From Omphalotus guepiniiformis (Eukaryota > Basidiomycota > Agaricomycetes > Agaricales > Omphalotaceae): a DNA stretch of 64,000 nt. The stretch spans positions 163,320 through 227,319 of the forward strand of contig JAQOOI010000037.1 of the NCBI GenBank assembly GCA_028554645.1. The letters run 5' to 3'. Within the stretch, counting starts at the first letter, position 1; every line of letters begins with the position of its first letter. The position numbers and the translations under genes were made by a program. Under the pieces are notes generated by a model, which was not told the DNA's origin, made no database searches, and saw only the letters and a list, made by a program, of their open reading frames with translations. Shown here piece after piece: positions 54,103 to 64,000 of the stretch.

Positions 54103-55156
54103 GACAGTCAATAGGCCTTATCGGGGCTGTCTGAGCTTAGTCAGACGGCATTATTTGGCGCTCACTGCCATCTGTTGGAGGTTTAATTTCAGCCATCACA
54201 TGTGTTGATGCTGGCCAATTTGGTGTTGAATTAGATAGAGTGTATGTAAGAGAATTATATGCCTATGCATGTATCTTCTTGGATGTGTATGTCTATGTGT
54301 GGTGCACTTGGCTCTTTAGAAGCTTTTGATTAGGATAAACTCCAAGTTGGCATTTAGAATCACTTACAGTCACTTATCTACTCCTTCCTATCGATATTTC
54401 TTTCCTGTCACTGTCCCCTCACCCACCCTGGCACTGACCATGATGTGCTAGAGCTGCAGATCCAGGCAGCTGGTGGAATTTAATGTTGTGTTGGGAACAA
54501 TCTGGATATAGAGCAAGTTTCAGATGAAGTCCAGTCTGGTACAGCAAGATAGACACAGGTTAACCCTACTCCTTCATACTTTAGTGCAAGCTGGATATGT
54601 CCTTGTCTAAGATTGAATGACCCATTCCCTTTCCATTTTGCTTTCTGTCTGTTTTATTCCTTCATTCATTCTATTGTTTCCTTTTTTTTCTTGTTTTTCT
54701 TTGCTCTTCTTTCAAGAAAAGGTGTCTGGCCATTCAAGTTGGTGGCCACAGGAGCAGAGCAGTGTTATATATACACTTTGAACCTTGCTTCCAATTAAGA
54801 TTAAAGAAAATTGACACTGCTCCTGCCCCATGCCAGCCCTTCAGATTAAGAACTCTGGTGGAAACCATTAAACGAATCAGAAATCCAACACCAACACCAA
54901 CTTGAACTTGAAATGTGAACTCCCACTCCACTGTTAAGTCAAAAGAAGAAAAAGGATCTCTATTGTTAGATGGTACAATGCTAGCAACTATTTTACAAAA
55001 AAAAAACAAAAAAAACAAAAAAAAAAAACTGCTAAGACTGTAGGATCTTGACTAGAAAATGACAGAGAGCTCACGGTTCCACCACACTGGTGAGTTTGCA
55101 GTGTTTCCTACCTCTGGAACAGATCTAAGCTTATCAATACTAATCTTTATATCAAT
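54103..55156. other. Stretch without a supported gene; copia 5' remnants
   Basis: GATGCTGGCCAATTTGGTGT near 54208 is the inverse of sequence at 56790-56810 in front of copia gag, and GTGCTAGAGCTGCAGATCC near 54446 matches 56738-56755. Both point to scattered copia leader pieces. An A-rich run at 54999-55028 may be a retroposed tail. Confidence 0.4.
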
Positions 55157-55933
55157 CTAGGAGAATGCACTGCAAGCTGCTGAAAATGCTAGAGTGCTTG
55201 TAGATGACAAGGAGGCAGAGGTATATGACCTTGTCAAGACTGCTTCTGTGGTTTCACCTGGGTGAGCACGAGATGTCATCGGGTGGTATGGAATCAGGGA
55301 GAGGATCCTCCATGCTCGGACAAGGACAAGAAGTTCCATAAGATATGTTGCTCTTCAATCCTTAAAGATAGCTTCCATTGTGAAGTTAGCCGTTTTCTCA
55401 AAAGTCCACAGTGCATTTAGGAGCACTGCAAAGGGTGATGTGTGACTCCACATATCCAGGAACCCATGGTAAGGCTTAAGGTATAAAGCCATGTTAGAAC
55501 GGTGGAGGGGAGGCTGGTTGGTGAAGTGGGGAGATGAAATGAGTTGGTATTTGAATTGCCTGCCTAGCAATAATTGTATTTAAATACATAATAAACGTAC
55601 CAGTTGCTCATATCCACGCAGGTCTCCTGCTTGCAGTCGTGCCCATCGGTTGAACATTGCTTCCACTTGCAGATACCTCGTGCAGAGCAGGATGATGTCT
55701 GTTGGTGGCAGAAAAAATATTCTATAGGCATCGAGCATTTGATGTACGTCAGTTTTCACGTGTTTAATTTTATTATTTGATTTCTGTTTTAATTCTATTA
55801 TATCCTTAGAATCAGCAGTAATAACAATACTGTTACAACTAATTATTCCTCCCCACCCCATTAGGGAAAGGGGGAAAAGAGAAAAAAACAAATCAAAAGT
55901 TAATCTGTCACTAGTTAGTAGAAGATCTACCAC
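55157..55933 (-). pseudogene. Unknown gene fragment related to the inverted-duplication family
   Basis: Minus strand blocks: MLDAYRIFFLPPTDIILLC, FNRWARLQAGDLRGYEQL, a likely short intron (GTACGTTTATTATG ... TTGCTAG, about 55564-55600), then YHGFLDMWSHTSPFAVLLNA, LWTFEKTANFTMEAIFKD, stop, RATYLMELLVLVRAWRI and HPGETTEAVLTRSY. The SHTSPFAVLLNALWTFEK block aligns with SHVTPFAILLNTMWSLER in 44595-47037. I have a memory of similar repeats in Agaricomycetes but know no function. The N-terminal limit is not defined. Confidence 0.45.
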
Positions 55934-56834
55934 TGTATGCTTAGGTCAGCGCAAATACAAATAATAATAATCTACTCTTACAGTACATCAAGAACAGCCG
56001 GGAGTGGACACAAAGCTCCCCGCCTAAGATATGTCCAACACCCCAAACCTGCACAACCCTGTTCATTTTTCCACATTCTTCAATTAGAATGCCACGTACC
56101 ACTTGTTCAAGTGTCCTCTGGGTTATTTTCAAACTCTATTTCTAGTTAATATAAATTGCTTTTGCAGACTTCATGAATTTATGACTCACTGTTAAGTTGT
56201 TGTTGGCGGATCAACGCCTGTGGCTTGATAAGAAAGTCACTAACGGGAAACTTTTACCAAAATATCTGTTGAGTGGTCCGTATTGTTGGAATTGGTACTT
56301 TGGGGCCTTCCAGACGTTTCTGTAACCGTTTGGGAAGTTGCGCCTCTGCATCAAACAATGGAATTCGTTTAGCAGAAGTCGCCGCTGATTGTGCCATGAT
56401 TGAAGTAGATACGTTGGTAGTTAGGATTGTAGGTAGTTGAGAAATTGTCCATTGGAAGAGATGAAAGACTGGTTTATATACCTAATTTGTTTTCTCTATT
56501 TGGGCCCTGTGGCCTGGGTGGCTGCTTAGTCTATTGCCACTACAAACTTGACTGTCATTGGGAGAACAAGGCAGTTACTACTGTGAGAACTGCGACAGTA
56601 CAATTGTCTAGCCCTAAAAAAAACTGCACTGTCATTTGGAGAACAAGTCAGTATAGGTTAAATACAAGAGACAACAATCTGCGTTCCAACAGACTACAAG
56701 TTCATTTGCAGAACAAGTCAGTACCCACACTGCTAGAGCTGCAGATGCAGGCAGCTGGTGGAATTTGATCTGTAGCTCTAGCACAGTGTGGGGACACCAA
56801 ATTGGCCAGCATTTCTTTCACCTAGCCCCAACCA
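55934..56834. other. Copia leader region, no gene
   Basis: 56430-56834 contains repeated phrases (ATTGGGAGAACAAG near 56557 and ATTTGGAGAACAAGTCAGTA near 56635, GCAGAACAAGTCAGTACC near 56706), a local duplication. It leads into gag at 56835. I cannot define a 5' LTR or primer-binding site. Confidence 0.4.
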
Positions 56835-57402
56835 ATGTCAGACTACATATATATTGAGTTGCAGTGGTCTGAGATGGGAAGGTGCTGGTGGAATCCTATT
56901 GGCATGTGGAAGGCTCTAGAAAGAGTGCATGTGCCTAAAACACGCTTCAATGCCTATGATGCTCTGTTCAGCCTCACAAAGGAGGAGGATGAGAGTTTGG
57001 TTGATCTGGGGACAAGGATTGAAAATGCAGTCTTCACCATTAGGAATCTCAGAGACACGGAATACACCTTGGAGAAACTTGATGCAGAGCTGCAGGCCTT
57101 GGCCTTAGCATGCATTGCCCCCAGAGTCTAACCTCACTTCAAAATTGCTGCTATTGGACACATTAGACAAGGACAAGATTCTTCAGTACTTCATTGCTGA
57201 AGAACAAAATCTGAAGAGACAGGCAGAGGATGGCCATCAGCCTTTGTTCTGATGTACAATTCATGATCGCTTCTGACTAAGAACCTGGACCTTCTACTTT
57301 GCCAAATCACAGTAAACACCATCTTGCATCCGACAATGTGATGGACTCACCCAAGAAGAAGGGCAAGATAGACCCTAATGACTATTTGCCAGAGTTACTC
57401 GG
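56835..57402 (+). pseudogene. Copia gag (UBN2-type) remnant
   Basis: MSDYIYIELQWSEMG opens the frame. The gag core follows: NPIGMWKALERVHVPKTRFN, AYDALFSLTKEEDESLVDLG, RIENAVFTIRNLRD and LEKLDAELQALALACIAPRV. A TAA at 57129 stops it, and after a shift LDTLDKDKILQYF-type sequence continues to SPKKKGKIDPNDYLPELL at the inserted LTR piece. Gag assembles the particle; its zinc knuckle is found after the insertion at 57730. The start is reasonable because the frame is closed upstream. Confidence 0.75.
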
Positions 57403-57644
57403 ACTTGTAAGGATTTACATATTGTTTGGTCCTGTTGTGTCAGGCCACGCATGAGGCGTGAGAATGAGTGTCCACATTTTCGCTCGTGCTCTAAACACTC
57501 CAGAATGACCCTACATACATGGTATAACTATCTACAATAGGTATTAAATTCATTACTATGGTATTATATGTACTTGAGGGACTTTCTAATGATATGTACA
57601 GTATTTGTATAATATTTACAAGTGTTCTAGCACTTCATTCAACA
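57403..57644 (-). repeat. Inverted fragment of the copia-type LTR inside copia gag
   Basis: Reverse complement of the first ~240 bases of 50690-51080 (TGTTGAATGAAGTGC at 57644). It ends at about 57403 without the rest of the LTR. Its presence, reversed, in the middle of gag shows either a truncated insertion or rearrangement. Confidence 0.8.
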
Positions 57645-57659
57645 ATTTATTGGTCAAAA

Positions 57660-58692
57660 AACAAGCTATCTATCCAAGTCTGGTGCACATCTCCGCTCCC
57701 AATGCTGCTGCCAAAGCACAAGAAGGGGTTCTGTCATTATTGCAAGAAGGAAGGGCATTGGAAGGCTGAATACCCGCCCACCTTGAAAGCAAGGAATGAA
57801 GGAAAGAGTGGAAATGGGAGAAATCAGGCCAATAAAGGCTGAAGTGAAAGAGGAAGATGTTGTTGAAAGTGCTGGCAGTGCAAGTACATTCTCTTCTAAT
57901 GATACTTCATCTTCTGACATACTTGATTGGAATACAGACACGGGGGCCACTTCTCAGCTTGAAACTAGACTCTAATGCAAAGCCAGATCCTATTTGTGAA
58001 CCTTGTCTGGCTGGCAAGATGCATGCACATCCATTCCATTCCTCACACACCAGAGCTGATACTGTATTGGGCCTTATTCATTCTGATCTCCATGATGTTG
58101 GTGTACATTCTCCTAGTGGATACAGATACTGGATCACATTCATTGATGACAAGTGGCGCTTCCGTGCAGCACTTCCTCTGAAGAAGTAGAGTGATGCATT
58201 TGATGCATTCAAGAAGTACAAAGCTTGGGCTGAGAGCACCACTGGAGAGAAAATCAAAATCTTTAGATGTGATAAAGGTGGAGAGTACATATCAAAGGAG
58301 TTCATTGCATTTCTGGACAACTGTGGAATAGAGCATCAATACACTGTCAGAAATAGGCCTCAACAGAATGGTGTTGCTGAAAGAGCAAACAGAGTAATGG
58401 AAGAAAGGATTGTTGCAATGCTCGAAGAGTCTGGTTTACCAAAGTCATTTTGGGTAGAGTGCCTGGCTGCACTTGTTCATGTGTGGAATTGTTGCCCTAC
58501 ATCTGCTGTACCAAACTGCACTCCCTATGAAGGATGGTACAAGAGGAAACCAAAGGTGGATCATCTGAGGGTTTGGAGTTGTGTTGCATATGTGCATGTT
58601 CAGAAGGATAAGAGGAAACACTTGGGTTCTCATATGGAAAAGTGTATTTTGATTGGATATCCAGATGATGTGAAGGGATGGAGATGGAGGTA
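57660..58692 (+). pseudogene. Copia pol remnant: zinc knuckle, protease start, integrase core
   Basis: The gag knuckle is FCHYCKKEGHWKAEY, where the last Cys is Tyr. The protease active site follows as DWNTDTGATSQLE, but the frame then passes directly to KPDPICEPCLAGKMHAHPF, so the rest of protease and the first part of integrase are deleted. The integrase core is good: LIHSDLHDVGVHSPSG, WITFIDDKWRF, IFRCDKGGEYISKEF and RPQQNGVAERANRVMEE carry the D, D and E residues, with Cys in place of the residue usual after R in IFRxD. It ends LRVWSCVAYVHVQKDKRKHL and GYPDDVKGWRWR, then TAA. Stops at 58188 (TAG) and shifts confirm it is dead. Reverse transcriptase is missing. Confidence 0.85.
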
Positions 58693-59480
58693 ATCTTATA
58701 AGAACAGAATTGACCCACCGATTTCATCAATGTAGGGGTTAGCAGGGCTAGTCCTGATGCAGCTGAGTCCTCTGACTTGGAGACCTCACTTCATCTGTTG
58801 TGCATTATAATAAGTTGTCTGACACCACAGGAGATATGTGCCTGTTTGCTTGATCCCAGCTCTTGATTGGTTGGAGTATTCCAATGAGGATAAAGTGCAA
58901 GATGTTCTATGCAGAGACAGATGACAATTAGTGAGAAAGAGAAATCAACTCATCAGTGCATTCCATTGGCAGAGTGCCAGTGATAATATGTTGGCAAGAG
59001 TGAATGTATGCTTTTATTTTAAACAAAGAGAACAAAAAGACCAAGGTATGATGTCATCCTGACTGCTGCCATGTGATGTGAGCTGCTGGTACATAGCTGT
59101 GAGCTGGTGCCAGAGTTTGCTGCCATTAATTTGGCCTTCTTCACATGGAGCTCTTGATTCCCAACATTTACTGTGATTCCCAATCACTATAATACAGGTT
59201 ACAATGACATTAATTGGGTATACAAATGATGTGTAAAAACGCAGTGCAGGAATACTGTATGGAGGTCTAAGCCAATATGCCTAAGTGAGCCCCTACCACA
59301 GCATGCCACATCTTGCCTCCAAAATGCAACAGCTTAATTTTGGCCTGTGTCTGAGATCCAGCCTGGGGCATTGTCAGCTGCTCTCTGGCGGGCCTGGGCT
59401 ACTTTTAGGCAATTGAGTCATGTGCATAGCTAGATTTGTAGCAATAAGAGTGTTGGTGGCTTAGCCAGGAAATATATCTA
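58693..59480. other. Decayed copia 3' side, no supported gene
   Basis: Includes the AGCTG-rich patch at 59065-59115 and GCTGCCATTAATTTGGCCTT with ACATGGAGCTCTTGATT (about 59120-59160), which also occurs beside the tRNA-like sequence at 49380-49410 (inverted). Reverse transcriptase motifs are not found. Confidence 0.4.
59285..59400 (+). repeat. Dispersed repeat, copy 1
   Basis: CACAGCATGCCACATCTTGCC, with a following GGCCTGTGTCTGAGATCCAGCCTGGG-type region, matches 61745-61830 (ACAACATGCCGTGTCTTGCC and GACCGTGTTTGAGGTCCAGCCTGGG). Differences are mainly G/A and C/T. It is next to tRNA-like DNA in the second copy, so it may be a SINE body. Confidence 0.55.
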
Positions 59481-59739
59481 TGAAAGCCTTTATGTTTTGT
59501 CAGCTACAGAAAGCAGATTAATTTTAAGTGAAGATACCATACTGAGTACTCTAAACTCAACATCCCTAGATACTTTTTTGAAGACCAAACTCCTACCTTC
59601 TTGTCCTCTCCTAGTCATTTTCCAAATAAATGACATTCTGCAGTCTAGTACTAATCTACAAGCTACAAAACCCCCACTACTATCACTCATGTTTGAGTTT
59701 CCTGTTTGAGTTAGACTTCATATGATGTCACTAAAAAAA

Positions 59740-60765
59740 CCAACACCATTGGACTGAAGGGCATCAGACACTTCATTTCTTCATGCAATCAACAGTCTAC
59801 CAAGTTTGGATACATACATATTCCAGCATGTGATGAAGTTAATTTGGTGTGTTCAAGTGCAGTGTCCTATTCCATCCCATATGAATGGTGTTGCCAGTTC
59901 TCAAAGCCCCCAGATGTTGACCAAGCAACAAACAGGTCATATAGGGCAGCAGATCCCTATTCACCCCTGTGTCAAGACACGTAATTGGCAGTGCTCATAT
60001 CTCCGCTATCCTTTATAGTTTCAAAGATGAAGATCCATAAGGTAGCCAGCATGCGGATACTTTCATTGAACAGAAGACTTTGCACAACATACATCTCCAA
60101 ATCAGTCAGAGCCTCACCACTGGCTATGTCCTGGAAACAGAGTATTTTCCCAAAAACCTTGATGGCACCATCTTCCTTTCTGCCACTCTCATGAGAACAG
60201 GTCTTGCTGTTTTTTGACTATTTTTTGTGACTTGGTGCAGGTGATGTCAAACATTTGAGGAGGGTTTCACAGTATTGGTCCTAGGAGGAATGTCCTGTGA
60301 AGATGTTGGAATTGACTGTGCTGCGCATTAGCACAGATACATGCAGGCTAGCAGCTGATCTGAATTTGGTCTTGTCCTCTGTTTGTTTCACAGCCTAAAG
60401 CCACCTGAGCTCACTGTCACTGGGAAACTCTCAGTCACTGAAAAGCTACAGGCATCCTGCCTTGAACACAGATGCAAAGCTCCTCAAAACACTGGTGGAA
60501 GCTGGCAAGCCAAATGCAGGACTGCATCTTTGATAGGATAGGGGAAATATCAAAGACATTGGTCAGGCCACCATCTTTCCCATTCAGCCATAATGGCAGC
60601 CAAGAACACAGAAAGGGGGGATTTGAATACATCATAAAGAATAAGGTCATCATAACCCTCTTCATCAGGGAAACAGAGGGCACATACAAAGCCTTTCCTG
60701 CAGCCTCTGGCTGGAACTCCCTACAGCTTAGATGCTTTTGTGGCATTGATAAGGATTGCCTCTGA
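59740..60765 (+). pseudogene. Unknown gene remnant
   Basis: Several blocks in different frames look coding: AHISAILYSFKDEDP then GSQHADTFIEQKTLHNIHLQ and ISQSLTTGYVLETEYFPKN (59990-60170), later FDRIGEISKTLVRPPSFPFS, EHRKGGFEYIIKNKVIITLF and ETEGTYKAFPAASGWNS (60520-60720). Spacing suggests exons or frameshifts. No domain is recognised. Confidence 0.35.
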
Positions 60766-61430
60766 TTTTGAAATCAATCAACTCCTGCTTATAAAATAAA
60801 TCAACTCCTGCTTACCATCCTTGGAGTAAACAGGCCCAAGATGAATCGAGTCTGCAAAGAGTAGTAAAGCGTCCTGGGTGTAGGCAGTGCTGAGAGGGTG
60901 AACATGCGGGCTGTCTATGAGAGCATCCAAGCAGGGTATCAATACCTTATTAACAGTAGAGTAAAGAGATGACCTACATGCTGACTGTGCTCATCAGTAT
61001 TAGTCTGCAAACTGGGAATGTATCCTCAATACTGTGTCAGCATCTAATAAGACACTTCAATTCCTTCTTTCTCCTTTGCCTAGGAATTTGAAAGGCATGA
61101 AATACCTGTTTAGGATTAAAGAAGGTGAGGAAAGAATGGGTAATTTTTTTGGCAAGCAAGGAAAGCCATTTTCTCTTCATTCAGCCCCTTCTTTTGGCTT
61201 TGATTTTCAGCCTGAACAGTTAACAGGCTGGTTTACCTCATAGAAGTTTGTCAGATGTGTGTGGAACTCCAAAAAAAATTGTACTGTGGTGGAATACAAA
61301 TCCTCTTTATTGGAGTGCTTGGGGCACTTATGATGCCACAAGAAATTATATGTGCTTCTGCAGGCCCAGCCAGGCTAAATGTGAATGCCATTCACAGGCT
61401 CTTCTGAATTATCTGGTAGAGAATTTGGAT
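60766..61430. other. Stretch without a supported gene
   Basis: A 19-base direct repeat (AAATCAACTCCTGCTTA-type) is present at about 60771 and 60798. The frame at 61034-61243 has no motif. Confidence 0.35.
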
Positions 61431-61500
61431 TCCAAACTCTGGTTGCTGGAGTTGGCACCAACACTCAACCGCTCGACCAAGCGAACCCCACTGCAGCAAA
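61415..61500 (-). repeat. tRNA-Leu/Ser-like sequence
   Basis: Minus sense contains GGTTCGCTTGGTCGAGCGGTTGAG, which has a good A box (TGGTCGAGCGG), then GTTGGTGCCAAC and a B-box-like AGTTTGGAATCC with a possible T-stem. A second, more diverged relative is at about 61680-61740 (GCTCGCTTTGACCAGTTTGAGTG in minus sense). Pairing of the acceptor is poor, so I call it tRNA-derived. Confidence 0.45.
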
Positions 61501-61737
61501 CAGCCTGGGGTTAGGGTCATCAATACAGAAAAAATTAAATTTGATCTCAGAAGATTTTTACATTGTGTGCTATATACATGTGAAGTGGTGAATGATCATA
61601 GACTGTATATGTAAAAAAGGCAGTATGGAAGGTCGGTCGGGTGACCAGGCCCTTTTTGAAAGTTGTTTGAGCCAGTATGCCAGCTTACCTTTGTTGCTGG
61701 TGTTTGCACCCACACTCAAACTGGTCAAAGCGAGCGG

Positions 61738-61850
61738 CAAGCCCCACCACAACATGCCGTGTCTTGCCTCCAAAAACTCAGCAGTCTAGATTTGGACCGT
61801 GTTTGAGGTCCAGCCTGGGACAATTGTTGGTGGCTGGCTTCCAGCCTTCA
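61738..61850 (+). repeat. Dispersed repeat, copy 2
   Basis: See 59285-59400. Here it directly follows the diverged tRNA-like stretch at 61680-61740, which suggests head and body of one retroposed unit. Confidence 0.55.
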
Positions 61851-61852
61851 CC

Positions 61853-62146
61853 TGCAGTGTTGAAGGGCTGGCTCACTGGAGCTGGATGGAGACCCAGTGG
61901 TGTTTCCAGCTTTCCTGTGCACTGATGGATCCCTTGCCACCGGCTGTATTCTTCCAGCAATGAGATATTTGATCCACAAGCTTCCTTGAAGGCCTTGGCT
62001 ACTGCAATGGCTTCAACCTCCTGCTCACTATCCATTGAGGACTCTCTTCCAAGACATGGGCCAGTAGGGCCTCCGCTGTGCTCAAGCCCAAAAAGGCTCC
62101 GGAAGTACCAGGTCTCTGAGCTGGTCATAAAGTCAACATACCGCAC
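61853..62146 (-). CDS. Unrecognised short open frame
   Basis: MRYVDFMTSSETWYF opens a frame with SLFGLEHSGGPTGPCLGRES and MDSEQEVEAIAVAKAFKEAC, an acidic helix-like part. It continues open through LLEEYSRWQGIHQ into the dispersed repeat at 61738-61850. Composition is coding-like up to there, but it has no known motif and its end is set by repeat DNA. Possibly an exon remnant. Confidence 0.3.
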
Positions 62147-62295
62147 CGACTGAGTGACGGTTCAGATATTTGGTCATACCTTCATTGGCTGAATCATGGT
62201 TCTTCAGATTGCGCATTGTGTTGATCATATGAAAGGCGAAATGGTGATGTCCCACATGGGACACCACCCAAAAAGAGGGAAGTCGTGATAGTGTG

Positions 62296-62415
62296 CCCCA
62301 CCCCCAGGGTATCAAGGAAGCAGTAGATAGGAAGGTCAAGTAAGATTTACCAAGGAAGCAGATAGGAAAGCAGGTAGATACCAAGGAAGCAGATAGGAAG
62401 CAGTAGATACCAAGC
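62296..62415. repeat. Short minisatellite (CCAAGGAAGCAGATAGGAA units)
   Basis: Three to four imperfect units of about 28-32 bp with GAAGCAGTAGATACC and CAAGGAAGCAGATAGG phrases. Confidence 0.7.
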
Positions 62416-62702
62416 TCTGCTCAGGCGGCTCTCCTCTCCTCTTGGGATGAAGCTGATAGGGTAGTCTTCCAAACGTAAGGAGATTGTAAGCAACTTTTGT
62501 GTTACTGAAACCTAATCCGGTTGCCCTCTGCCTAGGTCACTGTGTGACTTGAGTTCCAACGCTTGGGTGAAGTATCAATCAAGCACGCACAACAGGTCAA
62601 TGTGGTTCAGACTGGCCAAGTTCAGTATTTGGTCATACTTCATCATGGCCCAGGTCATCTTCTTCATCGCACACCATTGCGCACGACGAACATTCATTGC
62701 AA

Positions 62703-62798
62703 GTGGCCCCTGGTTAGAGAAGTAGGTTCTATGTGCAGATTAGATTTTCTCTGATATCACTCAATCTGTGCACAGGTTTCGAGTCCTGTATGGGTCAA
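62703..62798 (+). repeat. tRNA-like SINE head, copy 3
   Basis: Same family as 40797-40880, with small insertions (GTGGCCCCTGGTTAGAGAAG and GGTTTCGAGTCC). The tail from 62850 to 62990 matches the tail of copy 2 at 41165-41300 closely. Confidence 0.55.
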
Positions 62799-62984
62799 TC
62801 CGCATGCGCATTATGAGGGTTCCTTCAATAATGTGTTTTGCTTTAAATTTTTTTCATAGTAAATACAAATACTATCCTCTTTGAAACTCAAGTGAAAGTG
62901 TGCAAAGTGCAACATATATTGATAGTTAGAAGAAGTCTCATTGTAGAATTTCTATCTGATTCTTTTCAGTAGCAATCTAAAAAT

Positions 62985-63225
62985 TTCTTGTTTATACAAT
63001 CAAAAGGTTTTGTGATTTTACTATCTAATCCCTACACTTATTGGTCCAACAAGGTTTGTGAGACACATATCTAATGCTTCGTCGTCGTCGAACACGTCAT
63101 TGTATTCCAACAGAGGTTTGTTAGAACATATTATCCATGCTTTGTCGTCGACGAACACATCATTGTTGCAACACAAGGTTTTGGGATTTACTATCTATCC
63201 TTCATCCCGACGAACATCATTGACC
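62985..63225. repeat. Minisatellite, same unit as 39995-40420
   Basis: Units with GGTCCAACAAGGTTTGTGA, TCGTCGTCGAACAC and GGGATTTACTATCTATCC. Many single-base insertions compared with the first cluster (for example CACAAGGTTTTGGG). Confidence 0.75.
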
Positions 63226-63226
63226 A

Positions 63227-63322
63227 GTGGCCCCTGTTAGATGAATGTGGTCTATCGTTTGTCCAGATTAGATTGATAGCGCTCATATCTGCACCACAGG
63301 TTCGGAGTCCTGTATTGGGTAA
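63227..63322 (+). repeat. tRNA-like SINE head, copy 4
   Basis: Most diverged copy: GTGGCCCCTGTTAGATGAATGTGG, AGATTGATAGCGCTC in the middle and GGTTCGGAGTCC as B-box relic. It lies directly after the minisatellite. Confidence 0.5.
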
Positions 63323-63477
63323 ATAGAATGCGCATTATGAGCATGCTGTCAATAATGCATTTGCTTTAATTTTTTTCATAGTAAATTACAAGTACTATGT
63401 AACAGAGGTTTGACCCACTTTGATACACAGCTGACTCCTAATTGGAGTTTGGTTCTCTTTTATATATTCCTGATCCC

Positions 63478-63535
63478 TTGACCTATCCTGATCCCCTAAC
63501 CAACCTAAACCTAACACACTAACCTAACCTATCTC
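63478..63535. repeat. Degenerate CCTAAC-type repeat
   Basis: CCCTAACC, CCTAAACCTAAC and CTAACCTAACC follow one another irregularly. This resembles the fungal telomere repeat (CCCTAA) in degraded form, but it is short and imperfect. Confidence 0.45.
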
Positions 63536-64000
63536 CCCTTACCCCCTAACTAGGGCTTGCTGCGCAAGCCTACCCAGCATCTCAATCTCTAAACTAATTT
63601 CTAACTGAACCTGAGCTTACAAGCCGGAAAGCATGAAGTAGGCTGTGTCCATCACAGGCCCGGGTCTAGATTTCAGCTTGACAGGTTGCACTGGCTGGCA
63701 CTGCGCTTGCCTCTCAACTTAAGTCGAGAAAGAATGAGTTCTGTAACAACACGCAGTGCCAAGCTTGGCCAAGCCCTTGTCTCTGAGTGGCGTGCATGCA
63801 GACTCTAATGGGCCCACTATAATCATTTTTGGCCACAACTCTACCGAGCAGGTGATGTGAGGATGTGGCCAATGTGCACATCAGAGGAGCGAGGGCCCTA
63901 CAATCAGACGCTGCCTGAGACTATTTGGCACACATCCTGGGAGGGGATGCACTTGGAGGGACTGTGAATATATCATCCTCAAGAGAACATGCTAGAGAAC
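63536..64000. other. Right edge, no supported gene
   Basis: A short hairpin GGCTTGC-TGC-GCAAGCC lies near 63552. I see no coding motif up to the window end. Confidence 0.4.

Overview
The window looks like nuclear DNA of a filamentous basidiomycete, most likely an Agaricomycete. The evidence is three confidently placed introns of 56-59 bp, chromodomain Ty3/gypsy and Ty1/copia elements of types I recognise from that group, a CCHC-type LINE with an RNase H domain, and several multi-copy gene families of unknown function that I associate with Agaricomycete repeats. There is no rRNA, plasmid, phage or CRISPR, and I found no clearly intact single-copy host gene. Nearly everything recognisable is a transposable element or a broken gene. 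The window reads as a transposon graveyard (heterochromatin-like), and placing the organism below basidiomycete level is inference.

Layout. 1-1053 (-): broken transposon-like gene running off the left edge. 3633-5405 (+): Ty3/gypsy pol remnant, cut by a 1.5-kb gypsy-type LTR (5407-8591) that itself holds a young gypsy deletion derivative (6873-8391, 5-bp target duplication). 9958-22935 (-): one reverse-transcriptase/RNase H-like gene split by a full-length 6.3-kb LINE (10693-16984, 14-bp target duplication), a 2.9-kb element with ~0.66-kb inverted termini (17014-19902, 6-bp duplication) and a third insertion of ~1.8 kb. 22922-25415 (+): Spt5-like NGN/KOW gene. 25770-27698 (+): unknown gene cut by a terminal-repeat end and by a gypsy element (27699-31505, -). 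32486-33680 (-): gypsy gag, opened by a foldback element (33677-34430) with an unusual 29-bp flanking duplication and a solo copia LTR inside it. 35544-39879 (+): large gene of unknown function, interrupted by a CACTA-like MITE and a 1.5-kb solo LTR. 40.0-41.3 kb and 62.7-63.3 kb: paired clusters of tRNA-like SINE heads and a related minisatellite. 44.6-59 kb: copia fragments, solo LTRs, minisatellites and an inverted duplicated segment. 59.5-64 kb: weak coding remnants and repeats.

How the parts relate. No pathway can be assembled. The story is layered insertion and decay. In at least six unrelated elements the frame is interrupted mainly by TGA codons where the surrounding protein stays readable, and the few differences between near-identical copies are mostly at CpG. 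This fits C-to-T decay of methylated repeats. Most insertions can be removed on paper with one target duplication, and in three cases the host frame closes exactly, so relative insertion order can be read from the sequence.
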